A DNA stretch of 64,000 nt from Pseudomonadales bacterium. Lineage in GTDB: Bacteria; Pseudomonadota; Gammaproteobacteria; Pseudomonadales; Azotimanducaceae. A program made the position numbers and the translations under genes. Below are positions 34,569 to 44,049 of this stretch, in pieces (the first letter of the stretch is position 1; every line of letters begins with the position of its first letter). The stretch is taken from assembly GCA_022822135.1 (NCBI GenBank), contig JAJECH010000051.1, positions 62,001-126,000 of the forward strand, read 5' to 3'. Below the pieces are notes generated by a model that was not told the origin of the DNA, made no database searches, and saw nothing but the letters and a program-made list of their open reading frames with translations.

Positions 34569-35639
34569 TCATACCTTTGGCATAACGTCGCGAGCGAGTC
34601 GCTCGATGGATTGGAAACGCGTATCGAAATTCGGCAGCACCATGACCTGATTCAAACCCGCTTGGTCGAGTGCCTGGAGCAGATCTATGAGTTCGTCTCT
34701 GGTTCCGATCATTGCGGATGCTCTTAAGACATCCGGCGTCAAGAAGCGCTCTTCTTCCGGAATCACGTAGCAGTTGTGACCCGCATGAATTCGCTGGTGA
34801 CGACGTTCTTCAGGATACGATTCGATCATCTTTACATAGTCATCCCATACGTACTTCAGTGCCCCGCCCGGTTGGCGTCCAAAGTTGCGAACTTGCTCGT
34901 AGGAATAGTGAATCGCAGCCATTGCCATTGCTCCGCATTCAGCCTTAACGCGATCCGAGTCAATCGCTTCACCGTCATCGAGAACCACAATGGTTGTTAA
35001 TGCGGTCGTGTAGTAGTCCTCTTTATCCAATTCACGACCGACTTGATTCGCGCCTGTTTGAAGCATGTGCTTTATATTGAGCATGACCGCCGGGTCTGCT
35101 GGCAATGCCAGTACGGCACCGTCGCCCAGTTTCCCCGCAACCGCTAGGGACTTTGGACCAAACCCTGATATGTAAAGTGGAATCTCTTCCTTAAAGTTGA
35201 CGAATCCGTCGTCTGGCATCACGTGCCGAATCGGAATGTCGCGTCCCTTCGCGTGGTAGATCCCCTCTTCGCCTCGCATCAACGGTCTTAACGTATTGAC
35301 GTAGCGCTCGAGATCGCGCACCCGATCGGGAGGCAAGCCCATAACCCGCATCGCGGTATTGCCAGCACCCAATCCAAGAAACGTACGACCTGGCGCAAGT
35401 GCGTTAATGGTTGCGATACTTCCGGCTGTGATAGGAGCCGGACGGGTACCCGTGATGGCGACGCCTGTTCCGAGACGGATCCGAGAGGTACGCGTTGCTG
35501 CGAGTGCGAGCGTCGCATAACAATCGGACCAGAGCATCTGACTATCCGCACACCACGCATGGGAATATCCCAATTCCTCAGCGCGCACGATGTAGTCGAT
35601 GTCGTTTACATGCGAAGCGACGCAAACCCCGAAATCCAT
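34569..35639 (-). CDS. LLM-class flavin-dependent oxidoreductase
   Basis: 356 residues of the luciferase-like monooxygenase superfamily, branch close to F420-dependent methylene-tetrahydromethanopterin reductase-like enzymes: AEELGYSHAWCADSQMLWSDCYATLALAATRTSRIRLGTGV at the start is split by the usual strand-helix pattern, and GRTFLGLGAGNTAMRVMG is a family hallmark. Cofactor may be FMN or F420. It begins 15 bp after the TIGR03084-type gene. The reaction is unknown. Confidence 0.9.
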   Translation of the reverse strand: MDFGVCVASHVNDIDYIVRAEELGYSHAWCADSQMLWSDCYATLALAATRTSRIRLGTGVAITGTRPAPITAGSIATINALAPGRTFLGLGAGNTAMRVMGLPPDRVRDLERYVNTLRPLMRGEEGIYHAKGRDIPIRHVMPDDGFVNFKEEIPLYISGFGPKSLAVAGKLGDGAVLALPADPAVMLNIKHMLQTGANQVGRELDKEDYYTTALTTIVVLDDGEAIDSDRVKAECGAMAMAAIHYSYEQVRNFGRQPGGALKYVWDDYVKMIESYPEERRHQRIHAGHNCYVIPEEERFLTPDVLRASAMIGTRDELIDLLQALDQAGLNQVMVLPNFDTRFQSIERLARDVMPKV

Positions 35640-35654
35640 CCTAGCGTACTCCTG

Positions 35655-36416
35655 CTACCAACCTCGCACACCTGGAACAGGAGGCGTTTCAGGAGGTCCG
35701 GCAAAACACTGAGCGATTTCCATCCATGCGACGGCCGAATCGCCGCGAACATCGAGATTGACTTCCTGAATGTTTCGTCCTTGCGTTACCACATGCGCGA
35801 ACTCAACGGCAGAACCGGCAACGAAATCACTGTCAGAGGGTTCATTCCATGTCCATTCGGTACCAGAAGGGGCAGAAAGACGCACGTACGGAATCGGATC
35901 GGGTACATCAAGTTGCCGGTTGATAAACGTCCAGCCGTAGGTAGCTACGCCAATGTGACAGATGTTCCGAATGCGATCAGTATTCATTCGTTTTACCCGC
36001 AGCAGGTCGTAAATATCCTGACCGTGTGACCAAGTTTCCATTTGGCGTGCAGTTGCCATCATGCGCAACCCCATATCGGGACCAAACCAAGGCGCTCGAA
36101 TCTGTGGGTCGACGCGTTCAAACTCGTCGCAGAGGTCCTGCTGGTACTTGAACCATTGCTCCATGAGTGCACGGCCCTCGAGTGGCTCTGGCTCCGACGC
36201 ACGATACTTCTCTCGATTGTTCATCCAATCTCGAAATCCGTCCGGATCCGTCACCGAGTGTAACGCCCAACGATCCGCATCGTGAAGATGCTGCACGACC
36301 CAATTTATCGTGCGGTCTTTGAAGGGAGTCTCTAAACTCCACTGATCATCCTTCAAGGTGACGAGGAGTTCATGTAAAGCTGTGCCTTCTTCGCGAAAGT
36401 CGTCAATCTGTTGCAT
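35655..36416 (-). CDS. TIGR03084-family (DinB/maleylpyruvate-isomerase-like) metal-binding protein
   Basis: 253 residues. The first helical domain has WVVQHLHDADRWALHSV with the DinB-type metal His, and the second has ARQMETWSHGQDIYDLL; the His at these two sites are the likely metal ligands. The layout matches TIGR03084 proteins, best known in actinobacteria and related to mycothiol-dependent maleylpyruvate isomerases. It is 8 bp after the molybdo-hydroxylase large subunit and 15 bp before the LLM gene. Confidence 0.8.
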   Translation of the reverse strand: MQQIDDFREEGTALHELLVTLKDDQWSLETPFKDRTINWVVQHLHDADRWALHSVTDPDGFRDWMNNREKYRASEPEPLEGRALMEQWFKYQQDLCDEFERVDPQIRAPWFGPDMGLRMMATARQMETWSHGQDIYDLLRVKRMNTDRIRNICHIGVATYGWTFINRQLDVPDPIPYVRLSAPSGTEWTWNEPSDSDFVAGSAVEFAHVVTQGRNIQEVNLDVRGDSAVAWMEIAQCFAGPPETPPVPGVRGW

Positions 36417-36424
36417 GCAAAAAC

Positions 36425-38620
36425 TCAGATTAGTGGAATAGAACGACGGCGACCGCCGCCTGCTCGGTAAATCGCGTTACTCAATGCAGGGGCGATAGGA
36501 GGTACGCCCGGTTCACCGACACCCGCAGGTAGATGATCCGAGTCAACGAGTTCAACCGAAATTGAAGGTGCGTCGGGCATCCGTGCGATGAGATAGCCGT
36601 CGAAATTATCCTGCTGAATGGTGCCGTCCTTGAACGTCAGCTTGGCACGTTGGGCTGCTGACAAACCGAAAACGACCGCACCTTCCATCTGCGCCGCGCA
36701 AGTGTCAGCGTTCACATACGTACCGCAGTCTAAGACCACATGAGCGTTCGTCACTCTGAAATTCGGATCGGACGCATCGACTTCTAAAACAGTCGCTACA
36801 TACGAAAGGAAACTGTGGTGTACAGCAACACCTAGTGCGCGACCATCTGCGATTTTTTGATCCCAGTCAGAGTTCGCTCGAGCTTTCTGGAGAACATTTC
36901 GGAGACGTTCGATTTTGAACTCGTGCCCTGGCTCACTCGGCAGCGCGCCTTGAACGACGTCCATACCTTCCCACATCGCTAGTCGATAGTCAATGGGATC
37001 CATACCGGCCTGTTCAGCAAGTTCGTCAATGAATACGTTCGCACCGAACGCATGGAATATGTTGCAAACAGATCGTAACCAACCGATCCGCACACCAGCT
37101 TTCAGTCCAGCCGCCTCGATTGACTGGTTATCGCACCGATAAGGCGTGTTGGTGAACCCCATATCAAGCTCCCAATTGGCGGGTTCAACCATATTCGGTG
37201 CGGCGACGGTCGACATGATCGATGGAAATGCGGTTCGTTGACGCCATGCAGTTGGCATGCCGTTTTCGCCTAATGTCGCCTCGTAACGCTGTACGCTCGG
37301 CGCGTGAAAGTAATCGTACTGCAAATCGTTTTCGCGTCGCCACTGAACGCGGACGGGACGCTTGAGACGCTTTGATAGCTCGACGGCCTCCAAAACAAAG
37401 TCTGGCTTCGATTTACGACCAAATGCGCCGCCGAGGAGTGTAGGAGTTACTTTCACTTTCTCAAGCGCGAAGCCTTGTGCGCCAACGATGGTGTTACGTG
37501 TCGTCTGAGGATCCTGAACAGGCGCTAATACTTCAACCGAGTCATCGACCACGTTTGCGATCGCAGAAGGCGGTTCCATTGGGGCGTGGCTAAGGAACGG
37601 TGTTTCATAAACCGCTTCAGTCTTTTCTTCGGCTTCATCGAGCATCCCATTGGCATTTCCAACTTGATGCCAGACTTTACCTGGTTGCTCAACGGCGTCA
37701 CGTAGCGCTTGTTGAAACGCGTCGCTATCGAAGCTCTGATTCGGCGAGTCTGACCAATTGATCTCAAGCTCGTCGGCGATCTTAATACCCGTGTAGGTGT
37801 CTTCTGCAATGACCGCGACACTTCCAACAGGATTAAAGCGAATCGGACCCGGCGTCACGTTGATAGTCTCAATCCCAATAAACCTCGGGTTCTCCTTTGC
37901 GCTGTCGGGCACTTTTACGTCAACTGGCGACGACCCAAAAACAGGGGCATGAACCATGACGGCGATTGCCATGTTGGGTAATGTGACGTCTGCACCGTAC
38001 GTTGCATTGCCGGTCGCTACATCCTGTGCGTCAACGTGCACACGGGATTTCCCGATGTGATTCCAGTTTTCGCGTGATTTAAGGGTAGGGTTTGTAGGTA
38101 CATCAAGCGCACTCGCCGCGTTCGCGAGATCGCCAAAAGATGTACTTCGCGACGAAGCGTTATGGTGTACTGCATGGTCGTGCGCTTCGCATTCTGAAGC
38201 CGCCACACCCCACGAATCAGCCGCAGCCTGGATCAGCATTTCACGAGCTGCCGCTCCGGCATTCCTCAAAGGTACGAAAAAGTTCTTGATGCTCTTTGAG
38301 CCATCGGTGTTCTGATCGCCGTACTTTGCGTCGCCTTCAGCTTGAGCGACGACGACTTTCCCCCAATCTGCCTCAAGCTCGTCACACACGACTTGCGCGA
38401 CCGCTGTCTTGATTCCTTGCCCCATCTCTGATCGGTGACACGTGACAGTGACGATACCATCGCTGCCGACAGCTACGTAAACGCTTGGAGAGAGTGTACG
38501 TGCGGTACTTGCTAAAGCGGGATTAAATCCGGTTGTATATGCGTAGGAGCCAACCACCAACGCACCGGAGGAAACTAGAAAATTCCGACGCGAAAGATTG
38601 CGAAGTGGAGGTGCGTTCAT
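36425..38620 (-). CDS. molybdopterin-binding large subunit, isoquinoline 1-oxidoreductase-like (IorB)
   Basis: 731 residues with a twin-arginine signal at the N-terminus ([13 protein letters not shown]). The molybdenum-hydroxylase domains are present: [20 protein letters not shown] for the Mo-pterin site and [21 protein letters not shown] near the C-terminus with the conserved catalytic Glu. This family oxidises N-heterocycles or aldehydes and is active at the periplasmic face, where the small subunit hitches along. It overlaps iorA by 4 bp. The modABC operon in the window would supply molybdate. The substrate is unknown. Confidence 0.93.
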   Translation of the reverse strand: MNAPPLRNLSRRNFLVSSGALVVGSYAYTTGFNPALASTARTLSPSVYVAVGSDGIVTVTCHRSEMGQGIKTAVAQVVCDELEADWGKVVVAQAEGDAKYGDQNTDGSKSIKNFFVPLRNAGAAAREMLIQAAADSWGVAASECEAHDHAVHHNASSRSTSFGDLANAASALDVPTNPTLKSRENWNHIGKSRVHVDAQDVATGNATYGADVTLPNMAIAVMVHAPVFGSSPVDVKVPDSAKENPRFIGIETINVTPGPIRFNPVGSVAVIAEDTYTGIKIADELEINWSDSPNQSFDSDAFQQALRDAVEQPGKVWHQVGNANGMLDEAEEKTEAVYETPFLSHAPMEPPSAIANVVDDSVEVLAPVQDPQTTRNTIVGAQGFALEKVKVTPTLLGGAFGRKSKPDFVLEAVELSKRLKRPVRVQWRRENDLQYDYFHAPSVQRYEATLGENGMPTAWRQRTAFPSIMSTVAAPNMVEPANWELDMGFTNTPYRCDNQSIEAAGLKAGVRIGWLRSVCNIFHAFGANVFIDELAEQAGMDPIDYRLAMWEGMDVVQGALPSEPGHEFKIERLRNVLQKARANSDWDQKIADGRALGVAVHHSFLSYVATVLEVDASDPNFRVTNAHVVLDCGTYVNADTCAAQMEGAVVFGLSAAQRAKLTFKDGTIQQDNFDGYLIARMPDAPSISVELVDSDHLPAGVGEPGVPPIAPALSNAIYRAGGGRRRSIPLI

Positions 38621-39072
38621 TGTCTACCCTCCGCGGTTCGATGAATGGCTTTACGGATTCGACCGTAGGTACCACATCGACAAATATTGCCAGCCATGGC
38701 ACTATCGATGTCTTCGTCGCTTGGGGCAGCATTGGTCGCTAGTAGAGCAGCAGCTGACATCAATTGACCCGACTGACAGTACCCACACTGTGCGACGTTT
38801 TCTTCGACCCATGCTTCGACGAGGTCCGGCTGCTGTTCAACTAGCGATTCGATCGTCGAAATTTGTCGACCCGATGCGGCGGCAACGGTTGTAAGACAGG
38901 ATCGGGTCGGCGTACCATCGATTTGAACAGTACAAGCACCGCACAATCCTCGCCCACAACCGAACTTGGTGCCGTTAAGCGCTAGATGGTCGCGCAGGAC
39001 CCACAATAACGGTGTGTTTTCGTCAATGTCGAGCTGATGCTCGACGCCATTGACATGCATCTTGATCGCCAT
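38617..39072 (-). CDS. 2Fe-2S subunit of molybdenum hydroxylase (IorA-like)
   Basis: 151 residues with two [2Fe-2S] sites: the plant-type site [16 protein letters not shown] with a later C in TRSCLTT, and the helical site QCGYCQSGQ plus ICRCGTYG. This is the electron-transfer subunit of IorB-type enzymes. Its stop overlaps the start of iorB by 4 bp (ATGA). It has no FAD domain, as expected for the isoquinoline 1-oxidoreductase branch. Confidence 0.94.
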   Translation of the reverse strand: MAIKMHVNGVEHQLDIDENTPLLWVLRDHLALNGTKFGCGRGLCGACTVQIDGTPTRSCLTTVAAASGRQISTIESLVEQQPDLVEAWVEENVAQCGYCQSGQLMSAAALLATNAAPSDEDIDSAMAGNICRCGTYGRIRKAIHRTAEGRQ

Positions 39073-39166
39073 TCATAACCCCTTTAACGAAACACGATCT
39101 TGTTTTTCTATGTTAGCACTCGGATACGAAACATTCCTTATGAATCAATTCAAACCGAGCAACCTC

Positions 39167-39943
39167 TCAAGTTGAATTTTCGTCGAGCTCGTTCAACATG
39201 CGCTTGAGTGCGAAGTGCTTATAGCTTTCGATAGTCAGTTCTTTTAAGATGTCGATGCAGTCTATCCCTTGTAGCTTCAGTTGTATCCAACCGTTGTGTC
39301 CGGTATAGCGAGGAATACTGAATCGGTTGTCCGATAGCAGGGCCGCTTGTTGTTCTTTTCCAACCCAAATCCCCGCACACGGTATGCCATCGACAACGTA
39401 AGCGGTCGCGAATGTTTTCTTACCAGCCTTGAACGAAGGTGTTCCAAACTGAGGAACTTCAGTCACTTCCGGAAGACTGAAACAAAACGATCGAACCTTC
39501 TCCAACTGGCTGTGACAAACAGGATCATTGAATGGATCGAATTCCACTGGATCAATTTGTGTCTCGGGAGGCGGTACATCAGGAATTACGTCCTCGATGG
39601 CTGCGTTACTACGACTGGTATGCAAATACGCCTCTGCAACTTGGTATTGGATTTCGTCCCAGGAGAGGTTCTTGTCGAGATTTACCCCTAACCAACCTCT
39701 CGGACCGAGGTAAGGTGGGACGAAGTAGCTTTCATCGTCCATCGCGACACATTCATGTTGGATTCCATCAGACGAGTTGAGCCATAAGGCGATACGTCCG
39801 TCGCCGTGGTGGTTTACCGCATACTGAGCGAAGACCTTTCCCTTCACGCGGAAATCTGGCATGCCATGACTGTGATGCGCTTCGGCATCGCCGAACGCGA
39901 GGCATAACTCATGCACTGCTTCAGTTGGAGAGCGTTTTGACAT
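39167..39943 (-). CDS. tandem MmcQ/YjbR-like (DUF1801/YjbR) domain protein
   Basis: 258 residues made of two homologous YjbR-like domains. The first (about 10-110) has DFRVKGKVFAQYAVNHHGDGRIALW and YLGPRGWLGVNLDK; the second (about 150-250) has FKAGKKTFATAYVVDGIPCAGIW and YTGHNGWIQLKL. Most family members have one domain of 115-130 residues and a CyaY-like fold; the function is unknown. It lies 94 bp before iorA on the same strand, with no other clue. Confidence 0.82.
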   Translation of the reverse strand: MSKRSPTEAVHELCLAFGDAEAHHSHGMPDFRVKGKVFAQYAVNHHGDGRIALWLNSSDGIQHECVAMDDESYFVPPYLGPRGWLGVNLDKNLSWDEIQYQVAEAYLHTSRSNAAIEDVIPDVPPPETQIDPVEFDPFNDPVCHSQLEKVRSFCFSLPEVTEVPQFGTPSFKAGKKTFATAYVVDGIPCAGIWVGKEQQAALLSDNRFSIPRYTGHNGWIQLKLQGIDCIDILKELTIESYKHFALKRMLNELDENST

Positions 39944-40035
39944 GTTTCAAGGTTCGGTTCGTGGTGGTAGATTACTTCGAATGTCCATTGCGAATTGTGC
40001 CCGCGCACATAATTCCGGTAACAAAGCGGTGAACT

Positions 40036-41055
40036 ATGACTCCATCACATACCGTCTACAACGAGATAGATTGCAATCCCGAGGAGGGAAGGTGGGTTGC
40101 GGAGCGACTTATTAGTGAGCCGATCATCCATGCGGCGTTAGACCCAACCATCGGAGTCAATATTCAAGGTCCATCTCTGATTCGAGTGCCGGATTGGGTA
40201 GATGCGCCTCTTGGTCGTTATTACCTTTATTTTGCTGACCACAAAGGACGATTCATTCGTCTCGCCTTCGCCGACGAACTAGCCGGACCGTGGCGCGTTC
40301 ATAGCACAGGTTCGTTGAGTCTTGAGGATTCACTTTTTCCGACGGAACCGATTCAACCATCCGAACAACGTGTCGAATCGAACATAGTGGCTCCTGGTCG
40401 TTTACTTCATAGCCAGGAGTACGAAGGCTCGACACCACATATTGCGTCACCTGATGTGCATGTAAGTCACGACGAGCAGCGAATATACATGTACTACCAT
40501 GGTTTACTCTCGTACTCCAATCAAAAGACACGCGTAGCGACGTCCGACGACGGCATCAATTTCGTAGCAGAGGAACCGATTCTGTGCCGCACGTATTTAC
40601 GTGTTGTGCCGTTCCAAGACACCATCTTAGGAATGGTCATGCCTGGGGTGCTGTATCAATTGAACCACTCACGAGGCCCGTTCGAAGATGGTCAACAGTT
40701 GTTCACATCCGATGCCCGACATCATGCTTTGCTTACGAATAGGAATCGCGTGTTTGTATTTTGGACAGAAGTTGGCGAAGCGCCTGAGCACATTAAAGTC
40801 AGCGTAATCGAAGACGTATGCCAAGCAGATAGAAGGAAGATCAAACACTTAGGATCGGTTCTTAAACCCGAACTTGATTGGGAAGGTGCCAGTGCTCCAA
40901 ACGAACCGTCCGTAAGAAGCGTTGCTTACGGCTGCGTAAATCAACTTCGCGATCCGTGCATCTTCGTGGAAGACGGTCGAGCCTACCTTCTCTATGCGGG
41001 AGGAGGAGAATCCGCAATTGGCATCGCCGAACTACGCTGGGTGGAGACGACATGA
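40036..41055 (+). CDS. five-bladed beta-propeller glycosidase-like protein
   Basis: 339 residues. Repeated propeller motifs appear: YYLYFADHKGRFIRLAFADELAGPW early, IYMYYHGLLS in the middle and AYLLYAGGGESAIGIAEL at the end. This resembles GH43/GH62/GH130-type beta-propeller proteins. I do not see the catalytic acid triad with certainty. It overlaps the esterase gene by 4 bp (ATGA), so the two are coupled. Confidence 0.72.
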   Translation: MTPSHTVYNEIDCNPEEGRWVAERLISEPIIHAALDPTIGVNIQGPSLIRVPDWVDAPLGRYYLYFADHKGRFIRLAFADELAGPWRVHSTGSLSLEDSLFPTEPIQPSEQRVESNIVAPGRLLHSQEYEGSTPHIASPDVHVSHDEQRIYMYYHGLLSYSNQKTRVATSDDGINFVAEEPILCRTYLRVVPFQDTILGMVMPGVLYQLNHSRGPFEDGQQLFTSDARHHALLTNRNRVFVFWTEVGEAPEHIKVSVIEDVCQADRRKIKHLGSVLKPELDWEGASAPNEPSVRSVAYGCVNQLRDPCIFVEDGRAYLLYAGGGESAIGIAELRWVETT

Positions 41056-41876
41056 CGAAAATCAATGAAACGGACGTACCGTACGCTATGAGCCATGGTT
41101 CGGAGCTACTTGCGCGCCTATACCAACCCGAGGATTCGATCGGTCATGGCATTGTGATGGTTCACGGCGGCGCGTGGACGGCAAATGATCGAGTCACACC
41201 GAGTGTCATGTCAAAGCTACTAGCTAATCGTGGCCTCACAGTGTTTTCACTCGATTTCAGGTGCGGTCCAACATTTCAGCATCCCTCCGCATCTGCTGAT
41301 ATCGCGGCGGGTATTCGATACTTCCGAATTCACTCAAATGACTTCGGGATTGATCCGAACAAAATTGGATTGATCGGAAGTTCGTCAGGTGGACATTTGG
41401 TCCTATTCACGGCGCTGCAACCAAATGTCCCGATGCACCAGACGACAATGGTTCTCGACAATGAAGAGGAATTCGTTGATGCCAGCGTTACCTATGTGAT
41501 TGCGCTTTGGCCTGTTTCTAACCCGTTAGCTCGTTTCGAATACGCACTCGAAGTTGGGCGACACGAATTGGTACGTGCCCATCAGGGCTATTTCGGATCC
41601 CGTGAAACCATGCACCGGGCTAGCGTGCAACGGTTGATTAGGAGTAGGGAATACACACATCTCCCGCCGATCTTTGTCGTTCAACCTGGTGAAGACGCAA
41701 ACGTGCCTGAGTACATGACGAATGACCTATTAGCCGCATTCCGAGGCGTCGGTCACGATGTCGAATATCTGCACATGCCAGGTTTACCGCATGCGTTCGC
41801 GTACGAAGCGTCTCCCGACACGGATCGATGTGAAGTATCGGTGTGGGACTTTATCCGCCCACAGCTCAAGAACTAA
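41052..41876 (+). CDS. alpha/beta hydrolase, esterase/lipase (HSL-like)
   Basis: 274 residues from ATG 41052; longer frames upstream lie in the preceding gene. The oxyanion motif HGGAW and the nucleophile elbow GSSSGG are clear, and the catalytic His lies in LPHAFAYE near the C-terminus, as in HSL/BD-FAE-type esterases. It probably removes an acyl group from the substrate of the propeller protein, but this is inference. Its stop interlocks with that of the convergent aldo/keto reductase (CTAA). Confidence 0.9.
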   Translation: MTKINETDVPYAMSHGSELLARLYQPEDSIGHGIVMVHGGAWTANDRVTPSVMSKLLANRGLTVFSLDFRCGPTFQHPSASADIAAGIRYFRIHSNDFGIDPNKIGLIGSSSGGHLVLFTALQPNVPMHQTTMVLDNEEEFVDASVTYVIALWPVSNPLARFEYALEVGRHELVRAHQGYFGSRETMHRASVQRLIRSREYTHLPPIFVVQPGEDANVPEYMTNDLLAAFRGVGHDVEYLHMPGLPHAFAYEASPDTDRCEVSVWDFIRPQLKN

Positions 41877-42883
41877 GCGTAGTGCGACGATGTCGCGGCT
41901 GCAGTGAAATTCTCCGCTAATATGTGGAAGTTCTGAATGTCAGCGTTTACAACGTCGAATCCATTCTCTAGCACATACGCATAGCTTCGCTGGAAAGATG
42001 AAAGGTTCGCTTTCAACAGCTTTTCACTATAGTGATCGTCAAAGGCATCTCGGTTGCCACGCCCGCCAAACATTCGAGGTGCCAACATTCGGCCAACTTT
42101 CATCGCTATCAAGCCAATACCGCTGTCTCGAGCGGACTGTAATTCAGGCTGTAAGTCCTTGAGTGGCTTGCTATTTTTGACGGTTGTCTTGCTTGCCCAG
42201 TCGTACCAACCAGCCGGCGTCATTGCGAGCATAGCGAGCGAGTATTTCCCAGATTCGACTGCAGCACTCAGACATTCGCTGGCGTTTTCGTGAGTCGAGA
42301 TTCCTAGATGACTTACTTTCCCCGCTGCTTTCGCTCGTTCAAATGAGTTAAAGATCTCATCGTTGTTAACGATTCGTGGATTGTTAGCGCCCATGATGTA
42401 GTACGCGTCGACGTGCTCTTGGTTTAAGTCAGCGAGGCACGTGTCGAGCTTTGATTCCCAATCAGCAGCAATTGCCTTAGATTCCTCTAGGTTGGGATTC
42501 GCATCCGCACCGACACTTACGAAGTCCTTTGTAATAAGGAAGATCTCGTCCCGGTTCGCACCAACAAAATCGGCTAGGTTTCTTTGTGCGTCTCTGTAAT
42601 AAGAACTCGTACCCACATCGTATACGTTAACCCCATGGTCAAACGCGAGCTTCAAAACCCGATCTGCTCGATTTCGTGATAGAGCGGCACCGCATCCGTA
42701 TACCAGACGACTTGCGTTGAATCCGGTGCGCCCAAGCGTGCGATACGTCATCTTGGGAAACTTCGCCGCTTCAGCTGCTTCTGCCGCTTCAACCGCAGCG
42801 CTCAATTTTCCAGTTTTTAACAACACGGTTCCGCCAATACCGGCGAACGCTAGTTGTTGAAGAAAGGTTCGGCGTTGGGTCAT
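41873..42883 (-). CDS. Tat-signal aldo/keto reductase lacking the catalytic His
   Basis: 336 residues. A twin-arginine-like N-terminus (QRRTFLQQLAFAGIGGTVLL) suggests export. The AKR barrel has the Asp and Tyr in VYDVGTSSYYRDAQRN and the Lys in LITKDF. The position that usually holds the catalytic His reads AYYIMGANNPR, so that residue is missing. That suggests altered catalysis, a binding role, or a hydrogenase-partner-like AKR branch. It is a single-gene unit that ends against the esterase. Confidence 0.85.
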   Translation of the reverse strand: MTQRRTFLQQLAFAGIGGTVLLKTGKLSAAVEAAEAAEAAKFPKMTYRTLGRTGFNASRLVYGCGAALSRNRADRVLKLAFDHGVNVYDVGTSSYYRDAQRNLADFVGANRDEIFLITKDFVSVGADANPNLEESKAIAADWESKLDTCLADLNQEHVDAYYIMGANNPRIVNNDEIFNSFERAKAAGKVSHLGISTHENASECLSAAVESGKYSLAMLAMTPAGWYDWASKTTVKNSKPLKDLQPELQSARDSGIGLIAMKVGRMLAPRMFGGRGNRDAFDDHYSEKLLKANLSSFQRSYAYVLENGFDVVNADIQNFHILAENFTAAATSSHYA

Positions 42884-43594
42884 CGTGCTCGTGCCTAGGC
42901 GAAATAACTGCGCGATTCTACCACTTGTTATGCAGGTGTCGGACGGAATTGATAGTCAAAAAGAAAATTCGGAAGTCAAAGCTGGACTGTCTTTTGGACT
43001 AAGTTCCTATAGTGGACGACCTATCAAACCACCTAGGAGCGAGATCAGCTCGTTAAGCGCCCAATAAACTCAGTGTCGTACATCACGCTTGATGAGAAGG
43101 CGCACGCGCTTGATTGAGATCAGCATCTCTTCAGCTAACAACCCCGACGATAACGTACGATCAATCAGCTTCTCAGTAATACCGACGAAACGCTAGCTGT
43201 TAATAACCTACTGATCTATAACATATTTAGGAGCGGCAACGAATTGACGAACTACGGCTGGACAAGCCTTCGAAATTGAGCTTTGTATTTCAAAGCTTTA
43301 TGTTAGAAACCCGTCAGATGTTCTCTAACATCCGCATTTGCCCAGTGCTGCATTAGGGATTGAATGGCGAATCTAGTCATCGTAACAAGTAATCAAATAG
43401 CTTTGTGATTCAGAGTGTTAGTTGAGCTTCCTAACTATTCTTTGAATTTTTGGTCTTATTTGTTAGAATCCAACCGTGATCACACGGCTCGAACCGATAA
43501 CAAGCTGAATTGCTGACCGTCGAATTCGCACCTTGTGAGCATTGACAATCTTCATGGTTTGTCTATGGATGGACAAAAATAACAAGGAGGCCCC
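42884..43594. other. 711-bp intergenic region
   Basis: No convincing gene on either strand. It contains an AGCTTTG/CAAAGCT hairpin at 43279-43297, a promoter-like pair near 43442-43469 and a leader of about 120 nt before the H1-like gene. The AT-rich middle part holds nothing I can name. Confidence 0.6.
43442..43469 (+). promoter_or_regulatory. candidate sigma70 promoter of the H1-like gene
   Basis: TTGAAT, a 16-bp spacer and TAGAAT match the -35 and -10 boxes well. It would give a leader of about 120 nt before the ATG at 43595. Confidence 0.4.
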
Positions 43595-43978
43595 ATGAGC
43601 GTCTACAAACACCAACAAGGAAACTACCAAAGTTATCGCGTTGCTCGTTCGGTTGACGGAAAGCTCTGTCAAGAGTATTTCCCACGTACGCGTAAGGGAT
43701 ATCAAGAAGCGAAGAAACGAGACGAAGAATTAGCGCGAGACCAAGAACGCGCACAACAGTTCTTTACTGGTCCTGCACTTCGTTGGCAGAAAAAACCGAA
43801 AAAGGTTGAACGTCGATCGACGGCAGCCAAATCGAAATCCGCACTTAGAGCGAAATCGTCTTCTAAGCGAGGCGTTCGCTCAACAGCAAATGTGACGATG
43901 AAGGCGTCGCCGAAACGTGCAGCAGGTGGTAAAGCAAATACGTCTAGCCGCTCAAGCGCGCGTCGGGTGAGAGCCTAA
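43595..43978 (+). CDS. small basic protein with histone-H1-like tail
   Basis: 127 residues preceded by a strong ribosome-binding site (AAGGAGG). The N-terminal 55 residues form a small domain (YKHQQGNYQSYRVARSVDGK, then EYFPRTRKGYQEAKKRDEEL) that may bind DNA in the style of AP2 or integrase Arm domains. From about residue 65 on the sequence is almost only Lys, Arg, Ala and Ser, as in bacterial H1-like or AlgP-like tails. It probably binds nucleic acid. The gene is isolated between long non-coding DNA and xthA. Function is inferred from composition only. Confidence 0.75.
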   Translation: MSVYKHQQGNYQSYRVARSVDGKLCQEYFPRTRKGYQEAKKRDEELARDQERAQQFFTGPALRWQKKPKKVERRSTAAKSKSALRAKSSSKRGVRSTANVTMKASPKRAAGGKANTSSRSSARRVRA

Positions 43979-43994
43979 ACTCCATAACATTTTT

Positions 43995-44032
43995 GGACCT
44001 GAGCGGCGATGATCAATTTGCCGCTCAGGTCC
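43995..44032. terminator. strong hairpin between the convergent H1-like and xthA genes
   Basis: GGACCTGAGCGGC and GCCGCTCAGGTCC are perfect 13-bp arms around a 12-nt loop. Neither side has a proper U tract, so it may act as a two-way barrier or mRNA 3' end protector. Confidence 0.6.
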
Positions 44033-44049
44033 GAAGCAAAATCTGATCA

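Noticed and set aside
42885..43067. A 60-codon frame in the long gap before the H1-like gene.
   Set aside because: Lies in non-coding-like DNA with no ribosome-binding site and a random composition.
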